The notes under the pieces were generated by a model. It did not search any database and was not told the origin of the DNA. It saw nothing but the letters and a program-made list of their open reading frames with translations. From Phoronis australis (lineage: Eukaryota; Phoronida; Phoronidae): a DNA stretch of 26,593 bases. The stretch covers positions 25,456 through 52,048 of the forward strand of contig NMRA01000759.1 in NCBI GenBank assembly GCA_002633005.1, written 5' to 3'. The stretch's first letter is position 1; the number at the start of each line of letters is the position of its first letter. The translations under genes and the position numbers were made by a program. Shown piece after piece: positions 18,801 through 26,593 of the stretch.

Positions 18801-21800
18801 GATCACGTGACAGATTCTGAATGATCTGATTGGTCTAAGCCATTGTTTACAAATTCTGCCATACTATTTTCAGTTTCCTCGCTGATAGTTATTTCTTATG
18901 TCACATAGTTTCTTCTCCACCAGCATGGCTTATGAACAATTAACTCCTGTAATTACTGTTTGGCCAACTTAGGATTTTGATTGATGCATTCTATAAACTA
19001 TGTTGTTTTTTACTTTCATTTTTCCATGCTAACAGTTGGAGTATGAGACACAGGTTTTCGTCTTGAATGTTTTTCATTTGCATTGGAATTAGAATTTTTG
19101 TTGGAATTAAATGTGTATGTATTTCAGGCTTTTTAGATAATCTATGGATCGATTTTCATTTTTTGTATAATTTTGTATCGTAATTATAAGAATTGAAAAT
19201 AATTTCATTGGTCTCCCTCAGTGCAACAAATCAAGAATAAGCTCCTGCCACTCAGACTGCAAATTTTTCATCATTATCGTTATTTTAATTTTAAAAAATA
19301 TTTTTTGTTGCATCTAATTGCCTTCATTGTTGTTGCTGAAATAGATGTCAGGTACTGCTTAAGATGAGTGCGTTTTTCCAACACGACACAGTAACTTTCC
19401 ATCTGTTGAGTTATGGTTTAGATTGAAATGTGTATTTAGGGCAATAAAAATTTCCTCTTTTTTGTCATGGGTCATTCCAAGCCCTGCTTTTAGATAGAGT
19501 GAGACCCCAGCCTTGATTGCAGACAATGACAATTTGATAAAATCACAAAAACGTGACAGATATTGTTGTGTTATAGTTCTCGTCAAAGCTGATAACTTCA
19601 AAATGTCTTATCTCATGCAACAATAAACTCAAAAATGCATTTTTTCGGATATAAAGCAAATAATGCTCCTTTAAGTGAACCGGTGTCTTTGTTGTACAGG
19701 TATTTGTGCCTTTACTACGTTGAGTGTCAATTAAGTCTAGGGTACCGGTATTTTTAATTATTCAGAGTAATAGGCACTTACAGGCATCCTGAATTTTGAG
19801 AACCAGTTTTCTCCACTGAATAAAGGGCATCGATCTGGTTCTCATTATTCTTGACCCCTGTATTGCCTATTATGTTCAGCAGCTAGCTGTATACACAGTT
19901 AAAGCAGTCTGACAATTTGCTGTTTCCCTGTACACTATTGCCATGTTTGATTTAACTTTCGAAAGAAAATGACTTTCTATAATTGGTGACCCTCATGGCT
20001 AAATCCTGGTTAAATAACGGCATTTCCTCCTTTTTAACTTTCTGGTAAAGTTCTGCATCATTCTGTGGTGCTATTAATGGCTACTATTGACCAAATTAGC
20101 AGAAATTAAAGGGTGTTCAACTTAGAGCATGGAATTGCAGAATACGAGTCTTCTAATCCAGAATAGAGTTCAATAATGCTACAACCTTGTTAGGACCTCG
20201 TTAGAAAAACGCGATATATGGCTTAATTTTCGATGAGAGCACATGATATTGGCTAGATTTTACTTGCCTCGAGGTATCTACTAAACTCTACCCAAAATGC
20301 ATCGTGCATGCTATCATCTGCTCAGTAAGTTGGCAGATGATTTTGGATAGATGCTTCCAGTTTACTCAAAACTAGACTGCTGGCTGTTAAAAATACTAAA
20401 CGTACTAAAATTAACTGATCTCTACAGATTGTGTATGTACGGCTGCCTGCAGTTCTCAGGATGGTAGCTGTTCCTCAATCCTTTGCATTATATGACATCT
20501 CTCCATGGACCTGACTTCTGCCTGTCTTTGGCATATTTTTAACAAAGTGTAGGCGGATTCAGGGGAAGGGTCCCAAGGGGGTGCGGAGCCTCCTTTTTAG
20601 CCAAGGTGGCAAACACGATCCACAGAAAAAGTAAGACGATGTCTATAGTTTTCATTTCTACATGCCATTAGGAATAGATTACGATACTAAATTTCATTCA
20701 AAGTTTTCTGCTTATTATTTCTGGTGTAGGTTTCTGAAGAGAATTCATTTTATATGCATCCCCTTTTCATAAAAATCTGGATCCGCCTTTGCGAAGTACA
20801 TCAAAGCTTTGATTCCCTGTAAAAGATTTCCAAACAAAATGTAAATAAGTACTGTAATGTCATTCTGGGCTTTCAAGTGAATGCCTTTGTGTGATCATAA
20901 GTTCAGTGCCTTTTTTGTTTCAGGCAACTAAAAAGAAACTGTCCACAGGCAAAGTCCCTGTGTTGTGCGTTCTCTTGGACTCCATCCTTGTCCACGGTGC
21001 AGAGGCAAGTGCTGTGTTCAAAGATCCGACAGGTATGAACAGTTGTTCACGGCTTGTTCATGTGATAAACTGAACAAATACTTATTTCACGAGACAGGTG
21101 AAAGGATTGTCGGACAATCTGCCACTCAGAGTGTTAATTTCAGAATCAGAATGCAAGGCCAGATTGTTATTACAGTGTAGCGGGGATGTTGTAGGCAGCA
21201 TTGATTTTGTTTTTTGGTGTTGTGGAGTGGTCGCTGGTGTCGACCTGACGGATAGATGCTCAGTTGTTTTGTTTTGAAGTTTGTGTATTAAAACAGAAAA
21301 CCCAGAAGTGGGAGAAAAAGAAGAGTTGAATAGATTCATTCCAGTTTATTATTGTCGTCGTAAATTACAAGCAGGGATGATGGAAAGGAATTTATAGAAA
21401 ACTATTGAACACTTAAAGACTTTTTGGAAAAACCAGGGGACTTACAATATGTCACTCATTGTGATTGAGAACTTGAGGCTGGAGCGGCTTTCAGACCCCA
21501 GACAGCCTACCAAAACTACAAGTGCGCGGCTTTTTATAGAACAAGACAAGGCTTGTCAGGACAAGTCTAAAACATGGGTGACGTAATGGAACACCCCTAC
21601 AAGTTGAGTCAACGAAGAAAGTGGGCCAAACTGTAACTGTATGATTCACAAAGGGAGGGTGTGCCTGTCACAACATTATCGCATCAAGCTGCTTTTTTCC
21701 AAAAGGTACACAAAGTGCACAGAAGGCCATGTACTGTTTTCAATCTTTTGATTTGGGAAATGAATGAAATGTGCGAACAAAGACAAACAGTCTTTAAGGC

Positions 21801-24200
21801 TTCCTCTGACTTTTGACTTGATTCTGTTGCATGTCCTATGAACTTTAACCTGCCTGATGCCATGTCTGTTGATCTTTGACCTAGTTCTGTTGTTACATTT
21901 TCCTTCAGGTGTAATATCGGGGACTTTACACAGAGATCTGGCTCAGGATTACCAGTTGCAGTTACAACCAGGAGCAGTGCTTGTGCTAAAACAGGTTTGA
22001 TTTAAATTCGTTCAACTGTGATGCTCATGTTCAAAATTTGACAAACTGCGTTGTTTTTTACTCCTTCAACTTGAGAAAAGGGGGAAGTCTTCAGTAAAAA
22101 CGTTTCGCTGTAAATAATGTGAAGGCTGTTTCCACGAAACTTCAAAACTTATTTGCTGGATGAGTTCAACCTGTGGGACATCTCAAACATTTTCAAAAGT
22201 GGGAATGTAACATTCAATAATGCAATATCAGATTACTAACCTATTTTGCACAAAATCTGTAACGCCTCAGCTAAAACTCTGTATTTTTCAACCAAAAAAT
22301 GCACTTCTTTTCAGTATTTTTCTGACTGTTTGAATTTAAATGTAACTCCGATAAATGTGACAGAACTGTCACGTTTCGATATATGTGTTAAATTGGGAAC
22401 ATGAAGCTAATGGAACCATTAAAAGGTTGTTTAACACATAACAATTTGAGACTAGTTTCAAAACTTTTGATTGGTCAAAATCAAAAATTGTTTTTTAGGA
22501 CGGAAGGTGTGTTTGTTATCACTTTAATAACAGCAGCTATTCTTCAAGCCAGTTGTGTGATGCAGTGTTGCATCGGCCGAGACACCAGCAGATTTTCAGT
22601 CTCATCCTGGTTATGTAACAATTTGCCTTAACTTAAGCAGTGATCTTGGCCGCCTTGCTCCCCCTAATCTACAATAGACTTACCCACTGTACTCTTGGCC
22701 CTCTGCTCTCCCTGGTCTACACTAGACTGACCCACCTTAATTCTTCAAGACACAATATTACTGACGAGTGAAATTCTATTTTGTCAAATTTTTTCACAAC
22801 TAATAAAAATTAATACAAAGTCAATCTAGTGCTAGCATGCTTTGAACTGTGTTAATGTCATTTGGCATTTGGTAAAGCTCCCAGGATTTGTAGTGAAGTA
22901 ATTGGCCTTTGAAAACGCAAGATTTGTAATTTTGGCAATTACTTTGGTGCGAAATGATTGGTGAATTACAGTAAAACAGCAGTGATGCAGCTGCACAGAT
23001 ACAGTGTTGTTGCGTTGTGTGACTTGTGTGTCATACTGAGTTGCTGGTGTCGTTTTATATTAATGGTATTAAAATACCTTTCAGAAGAAGCAAAATATGC
23101 CTAATTGACCACAGCACTGTAAAAGGCTAACATTCCTCTTTAATGTCTATTCACATAGGTTGGAGTGTTCAGTCCCTCAGGTAGGACCCACTACTTAAAT
23201 GTGACCCCCAACAATCTTGCTCAGATCTACGCCTCGTCGCACAACAGCGTCGACTGCACCGTCGTCAGTGCTGAAAAACTCACGTTGGGGAATGTAAAGG
23301 ATCTTGAGCCTACCCACAGTCCCAAGCTTGTCGTTCCAAGCCTTATGAATTCGCCATCTGTTTCATCTGTGCAATTCCACCATACAGTCAATACGACTTA
23401 TGATCCAAACAGGGCATTATCAGACTGTAAGGTCAACCGAACGAATACCATCAAGCAACAGAAAGAAAATAGGGTTCACACAACTTTGTTGTCAAAAATG
23501 TCTCCGGCGATTAGTGAACACCGTAACAGAGCACCACAAAATAAGTACAAAATAATCAACAGCCAATATGAAAATACTGGACATAGAGGTGCACGTACTC
23601 CATGTGTGAAAAATGTGACCAACATCGGAGAGCCCAGGGAGGCTACTGTTGCTACGATTTTAGAAGATGAGCATTGGTCTGATGGTATGTAGATTTGTGG
23701 CAATGATGAACTTGAAATTCACTCACTAGGGGATATTATTGAAGTAACAGTGATATGAGTATAAATTTGGGTACTCCAGGTAGTAATGTGGCAACTCACG
23801 AACTGTTGGAGTGAGTTTTCTGTTCCCATGTATTCAGATCTAACAAAAAGAGAGCCTTTCTCCACCACTTACTTAGTGAATACTGAGTAAACAAAGGATT
23901 ACCAATTGGAGGCATTGGAAAAAAATCAAATGGCTCTCTGCTACTGACTTTGATATATAAGACAGTACGCAACCAATCGGAAATTTGGTAGATTATAGAC
24001 CATCTCTCTTAAACCTCAGTTTCTTGTGTTATTAGTATTGCTTTAGCAAGTAGTAAATCTTTTTAGTCATTATTTATCACATTTCTTTTAAAATTTGTTG
24101 TAACATTTTCGCAATGAAAATTGATTTCTGTGTCGTAACATCTATTTTCTTTCTGTTTTCAGATGGTTTAGATGATCTGATGACCAGTATTGGAGAGTAG
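12788..24200 (+). CDS. HROB: Homologous recombination OB-fold protein (HROB/MCM8IP/C17orf53), ten exons
   Basis: Joining ten exons (12788-12817, 13900-13942, 14161-15517, 15935-16091, 16758-16832, 17488-17634, 20924-21032, 21909-21994, 23159-23684, 24163-24200) gives 2568 nt, a single open frame of 855 residues plus TAG; every junction is GT-AG with matching phase. Family marks: an acidic N-terminus (MFNVDEIDEEDLLLASLEDE); a basic KRKFPGPAGALP motif at ~516-527; a helical segment around W574; and the C-terminal OB-fold (DUF4539) at ~612-690 with VPVLCVLLDSI, FKDPTG, GTLHRDL, PGAVLVLKQ and VGVFSPSGRTHYLNVTPNNL. Vertebrate HROB binds and activates the MCM8-MCM9 helicase for DNA synthesis in homologous recombination and crosslink repair, in the nucleus. 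This copy is longer than the human protein (about 650), mainly through a Ser/Gly/Gln-rich central exon. No key block is missing. Family assignment is near certain; the tiny first exon is the least certain part. Confidence 0.93.
12831..12844. other. 14-bp perfect palindrome at start of intron 1
   Basis: CTTTATGCATAAAG lies 13 bp after the exon 1 donor, between the donor and the SINE head. It may be chance in AT-rich DNA. Confidence 0.5.
12882..12955 (-). mobile_element. tRNA-derived SINE head in HROB intron 1
   Basis: On the minus strand the 74-nt segment has a Pol III A box (TTAGCTGAATGG) and a B box (GGTTCGATCC) at near-normal tRNA spacing and a partial T-arm. The acceptor ends do not pair and no CCA or clean anticodon arm is evident, so this is a pseudo-tRNA/SINE rather than a tRNA gene. 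Element limits and target duplication were not resolved. Confidence 0.7.
12956..13899 (+). other. HROB intron 1, remainder
   Basis: No protein-coding gene seen. Overlapping chance ORFs on both strands at 13127-13523 lack similarity to anything known. The intron ends in a good acceptor (tactttcag at 13891-13899). Confidence 0.6.
13900..13942 (+). CDS. HROB: HROB exon 2
   Basis: Acceptor tactttcag, donor gtatgt; 43 nt, phase 0 in and phase 1 out, encoding DLLLASLEDEISIE plus the first base of Gly25. With exon 1 it forms the acidic-hydrophobic N-terminus. Confidence 0.88.
14161..15517 (+). CDS. HROB: HROB exon 3 (large disordered region)
   Basis: Acceptor ctttttcag; the GT completes the Gly codon begun in exon 2. 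The exon encodes residues 25 to ~476, rich in Ser, Gly, Asn and Gln and probably disordered. An acidic-hydrophobic island lies at ~226-247 (LDADDDDLDLDLSLFWEP). Near the end a ~21-residue degenerate repeat occurs (IVPG..FIGGQ, ITPG..LVGGQ). The exon ends CT|gtaagt, phase 2; the unspliced frame would stop at once. Confidence 0.92.
15518..15934 (+). other. HROB intron 3
   Basis: 417 bp, GT-AG, AT-rich, no embedded feature recognised. Confidence 0.8.
15935..16091 (+). CDS. HROB: HROB exon 4 (KFPGPAG motif)
   Basis: Acceptor tgcaccag; the first base completes a Leu codon. Encodes ~477-529 and ends in RIKRKFPGPAGALPKL, the conserved basic FPGPAG motif that marks HROB proteins. Donor gtatgt, phase 0. 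Confidence 0.93.
16275..16520 (-). mobile_element. tRNA-derived SINE in HROB intron 4, with target-site duplication
   Basis: The body 16284-16511 is bracketed by the 9-bp direct repeat CTCTAATTC (16275-16283 and 16512-16520). The minus-strand head (16505 to 16437) is tRNA-like: acceptor ends GTGCC/GGCAC pair, the T arm GTGGG-TTCAAGT-CCCAC is perfect, and the B box GGTTCAAGTCC is intact; the A box is degenerate. Length of about 228 bp and antisense orientation to HROB fit a SINE insertion. Confidence 0.78.
16758..16832 (+). CDS. HROB: HROB exon 5
   Basis: Acceptor gtttttgtag, donor gtactg; 75 nt, phase 0 to 0, encoding ETGENMEDIKVTRVHSPVV... It has no stop in the required frame and joins two well-marked exons, but the sequence is poorly conserved, so it rests mainly on splice sites and phase. 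Confidence 0.7.
16833..17487 (+). other. HROB intron 5
   Basis: 655 bp, GT-AG, T-rich, no repeat or gene recognised; the small ORF at 16843-17130 looks like chance. Confidence 0.75.
17488..17634 (+). CDS. HROB: HROB exon 6
   Basis: Acceptor cattcttcag, donor gtacgt; 147 nt, phase 0 to 0, residues 555-603. Contains PPFESRPWMAMLADLDKD and a helical stretch (VKTVMAKYNIVNLLQL) just before the OB-fold. Confidence 0.9.
17860..18740. other. CpG-rich block inside HROB intron 6
   Basis: CpG density is much higher than in the flanking intron. It holds two copies of palindrome TTCCGCGGAA (17883-17892, 17944-17953); a 17-bp inverted repeat with one mismatch (18076-18092 with 18170-18186); a hairpin with 9-bp perfect arms CCTCCGACT/AGTCGGAGG (18411-18435); and a 24-bp tandem duplication (18626-18649, 18650-18673). 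It could be a transposon remnant or a former promoter island. No coding sequence is recognised. Confidence 0.5.
18741..19768. other. HROB intron 6, middle part
   Basis: AT-rich, no gene seen. The palindromic E-box TCACGTGA lies at 18803-18810 with an ATTGG (inverted CCAAT) word about 20 bp downstream; functional meaning is unknown. Confidence 0.5.
19769..19871. repeat. Foldback hairpin with 37-38 bp arms
   Basis: The arms 19769-19806 and 19835-19871 pair at about 30 positions, with perfect ends AATAGGCA and GAGAACCAG, around a 28-nt loop. It could be a small foldback/MITE copy or a structured intronic RNA element. Confidence 0.75.
20551..20788. mobile_element. MITE-like element with short GGCGGAT terminal repeats
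   Basis: AGGCGGATTCAG at 20551-20562 matches the complement of CTGGATCCGCCT at 20777-20788 with one mismatch. The interior has a G-rich left side (caggggaagggtcccaaggg) and no ORF. Length 238 bp. No target duplication was found, so the boundaries are tentative. Confidence 0.5.
20924..21032 (+). CDS. HROB: HROB exon 7 (start of OB-fold)
   Basis: Acceptor ttttttgtttcag, donor gtatga; 109 nt, phase 0 in and 1 out. Encodes the first OB-fold strands: KVPVLCVLLDSILVHG and ASAVFKDPTG. The Asp-Pro-Thr-Gly turn is diagnostic for the family. Confidence 0.94.
21033..21908 (+). other. HROB intron 7
   Basis: 876 bp, GT-AG. Nothing recognised beyond chance ORFs near 21082-21339. Confidence 0.7.
21909..21994 (+). 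CDS. HROB: HROB exon 8 (OB-fold middle)
   Basis: Acceptor ttttccttcag; GT completes the Gly codon. Encodes GVISGTLHRDLAQDY and LQPGAVLVLKQ, the GTLHR and PG-x-VL-x-LK blocks of the HROB OB-fold. Donor gtttga, phase 0. Confidence 0.94.
22645..22735 (+). repeat. Two-copy ~43-bp tandem duplication in HROB intron 8
   Basis: 22645-22687 and 22694-22735 share CTTGGCC, CTCCC, TCTACA, TAGACT and ACCCAC in order, about 80% identical at a 49-bp offset. The rest of intron 8 (21995-23158) shows no gene. Confidence 0.6.
23159..23684 (+). CDS. HROB: HROB exon 9 (end of OB-fold and C-terminal tail)
   Basis: Acceptor ttcacatag, phase 0. It opens with VGVFSPSGRTHYLNVTPNNL, the most conserved block of the family, then a long polar tail (residues ~705-843). 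It ends DEHWSDG|gtatgt, phase 1; without splicing the frame would stop two codons later. Confidence 0.94.
24163..24200 (+). CDS. HROB: HROB exon 10 (C-terminal acidic motif)
   Basis: Acceptor ctgttttcag; AT completes the Asp codon, followed by GLDDLMTSIGE and TAG at 24198-24200. The short acidic-hydrophobic end (DDLM) resembles the DLDGLL-type ending of vertebrate HROB, supporting this last small exon. Confidence 0.85.
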
Positions 24201-24384
24201 TGAGTGCCCTGTCTGATATTCTATGACTGTAAAGGAACATCAGTTTTACGGTTGAAAACTGCATTCTTGAGATTATTGTTTAATTGGTAGACTTCTTGAA
24301 GTTATTAGCTCTGACCAAGTGATTGTCTGTTTCATGAAAATTGACTTGAAAGACAGAAGTGTGCTGTTATGCTTCCACTTAACA

Positions 24385-24390
24385 AATAAA
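24385..24390 (+). terminator. Poly(A) signal of HROB
   Basis: AATAAA 185 bp after the HROB stop, followed at once by the T-rich GTTTTAGTCGTT. The first canonical signal after the stop. Confidence 0.75.
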
Positions 24391-26593
24391 GTTTTAGTCG
24401 TTAAATTATTAGCATATCACTGCCTGGAAATAACTTTTGAAATATTCTCGATAAGTAACAGTTTTGGGTGCATTCACGGATTCTTTATTCTTTTCTAGAG
24501 AGAGTTTAAATTTATTTATTTTTTGGAAGTAGTTATGTGGAGCGCAAGACCAAATTTCTGTCTTTAGTCTTAAGTCACGTCCATGGTGCAGTCCCAAAGA
24601 TATAAAATATCAAAATTTGTTGCATTTTTGTTATTTTATTTTAAATCATCAATTCTCGCCATTGTCTTTGTGACATTCACTTGAATCATGGCACTTAAAA
24701 GTCGTCATTATTTACCGCATAAGACTTGGCTTTGCGACAGAGATATTTAATTGAATGCTACTGTGGAGCCAGTGATTCGGTTACACATCGCTGAAAATTT
24801 CTGAAAATTACTTTTCTTGTCAAGAATGTCTCCCTTCAATGATAATGACTCAAATATTTGGAATTACTGAAAGCGTCTAGAATGACTACGCATTTTGCTC
24901 TGCTCACTTCCAAATAATAGGAAAAGCTCTAACTTTGAAACAGGAAGGGTTGGTTGATGGATTGATGGATTATGTTTTGTGCAATTTGCTTAGTCAAGTG
25001 ACTTATCTATGTGTGCAGTATGTCTAGTCATTGATATCATGGTGTGTTATTTGAATTACTTTACAAGTTATTGTCAAGCATGTCTTCCAAATAAATAGTC
25101 GTCCTATAGCCATACAAGTCATTGAATTATCTTTTGCTTAAATTGATACTTAACGCGGTCAGTCAACAGTGAAGTCAATGGGTGACTCCATGAGCATGCC
25201 TGTAATGATGACGAAAACAGAAGATTCCAACTGTCATTCAACACCAATGGAAACTGTTTACAATAGATGTCTTGCATACATATACATACCGGGTATACAA
25301 TACATATATTACGTTATACCATGCGTTGACTCAAGCAGTGGACTAGTGTTTTAGGCTAAGACCCTTTGCCCAGACCATGTACAGAAAGTATAATCTTGAT
25401 GTTTTTTCCCATTTAAGATCATTTGTTTTGTTTTGATGAGTCATAATGAGTGAACAGACATACTGGAACTTATGAAGCATCTTAAAAGAAACTAGTCTAT
25501 TATCGCATTAGAGGAACACATGAAGATCTCATGATTGTTTGACTTTGGTCTAAAATCTTAATTTTTTTTTACATTTTTGACAATTTTGAGCAAATTAACT
25601 CAAGTACATTCAAACAGAACAGGCTTTTAAATAACTGCTTAGCCTAAATTCATAAAGGTCAATAACGTCTATTTTATGGAACACCTATTTAAAAGTGGAA
25701 TGCGAATATGTCCACTTCACAGAGTATGTCTAAAGTACATGTACAATCATTGGATTTCAAAGGCCATCAAGAAGTATGCTATTGTAAGTACTTTTAAGAA
25801 TAAAAACAAGACAACAAGTATATGTTCAAGAAGTGAATCAGTTACAGTACAAACAGGGGATATGTTGAAACCCTCAGGTCAACATTGGCACTGGCACTGC
25901 TGGGGGCCCAGACACATCTGGTGTGTAATTGATGGTTCAGCTAAATTTACAATTTTTGCCTTTCTGAACATCTTCGATCTATTAATGACATTAATTACCC
26001 TAGAGTTGAGTACGTTGTATAGGACCCTGCAAAAGCTCGCAATTTGGCTAACTGTGGAATATATCATATCTCTGAAATGGCTGATATGATTCATGTCAAA
26101 CTTTCAGATACTGCTTCATTAGCTGTTCTCTTTAGCAATGGTCCATTTTCCATAGACTCTATTCACGCGGCGGACATTAAAATCCAAAGCGAGGCTCACT
26201 GCGATAAACAAAGCGAAAGTAGACATTGCGTGAGTTAAATAGCCGGTCTTTCGAGTCCAACCTGGATATTGAATTTTAATATTGTGTCAACAATTAAACC
26301 ACACAGACGTAGAAAATTACATTAGAGAACAAGTTGAGGCATCAAAGAGTTGTCTGACGAAAGGGTTTAATTTTTTTCGGAAAACTAGGTTCGAAACATG
26401 AAAAGTAAATATGACCAAATTGCGGCGATCGTAGTGTTACGGATTAGGTATTATGCTGAATGCAGGGTTACTTTTTTCTTGTAAATTGTTGATCAAAATA
26501 CTTTCTACGCGGACCAGGTCATCTGCTCGTATTGTTGACGAGTTGAAGACATATTCGACAGTGGTGGCTGTCATGTGCAATTAGTCACATCTG
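24391..26593. other. Downstream intergenic region, no gene recognised
   Basis: AT-rich sequence. The longest open frames (25676-26089 and the minus-strand 25879-26094) have no known similarity and lack repeat, codon or motif support. No RNA gene or clear transposon was seen. Confidence 0.6.

Noticed and set aside
25676-26089. 137-codon + frame near the right end
   Set aside because: Composition looks like translated AT-rich non-coding DNA; no recognised motif and no poly(A) context.
1-26593. CRISPR array, prokaryotic operon or phage system
   Set aside because: Introns, poly(A) signals, SINEs and animal gene families show nuclear animal DNA; no regularly spaced identical repeats exist.

Overview
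The window is eukaryotic nuclear DNA from an animal, most likely a marine invertebrate. The evidence is GT-AG introns, AATAAA-type poly(A) signals, tRNA-derived SINEs, MITE-like inverted-repeat elements, a LINE reverse-transcriptase remnant, and two genes whose products match animal protein families (UBXN6 and HROB). The AT-rich, TE-littered introns and the palindromic word at 11625-11638 would fit an echinoderm, hemichordate or cephalochordate, but the species cannot be fixed from sequence alone. Single N bases stand at 3573 and 8101.

Layout, all genes on the + strand. (1) 13-675: the last coding exon of UBXN6 (p97/VCP cofactor), entering from the left edge. (2) 676-8623: about 8 kb without a convincing gene, holding a 21-22 bp minisatellite (1674-1825), a CA microsatellite, a decayed LINE fragment on the minus strand (7441-8100) between two nearly identical 142-bp direct repeats, and an inverted-repeat element (8282-8443). 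(3) 8681-10642: a complete intronless 653-codon ORF for an unrecognised acidic Ser/Thr-rich protein made partly of degenerate internal repeats, with a cluster of TGACG motifs just upstream and a poly(A) signal downstream. (4) 10818-12787: intergenic, with a MITE (12267-12424) and a probable promoter (ETS-type site) for the next gene. (5) 12788-24200: a complete ten-exon gene for the HROB/MCM8IP/C17orf53 family, reconstructed by splice sites and phase; the 2568-nt CDS is in frame and encodes 855 residues. Its introns carry two tRNA-like SINE heads, a long foldback hairpin, a CpG-rich block and a further MITE-like element. (6) 24391-26593: no gene seen.

The genes have no obvious shared pathway: UBXN6 works in p97-dependent membrane and protein trafficking, while HROB acts in MCM8-MCM9-dependent homologous recombination. 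The best candidate for something undescribed is the 653-residue repeat protein; the most secure new annotation is the full HROB gene model.
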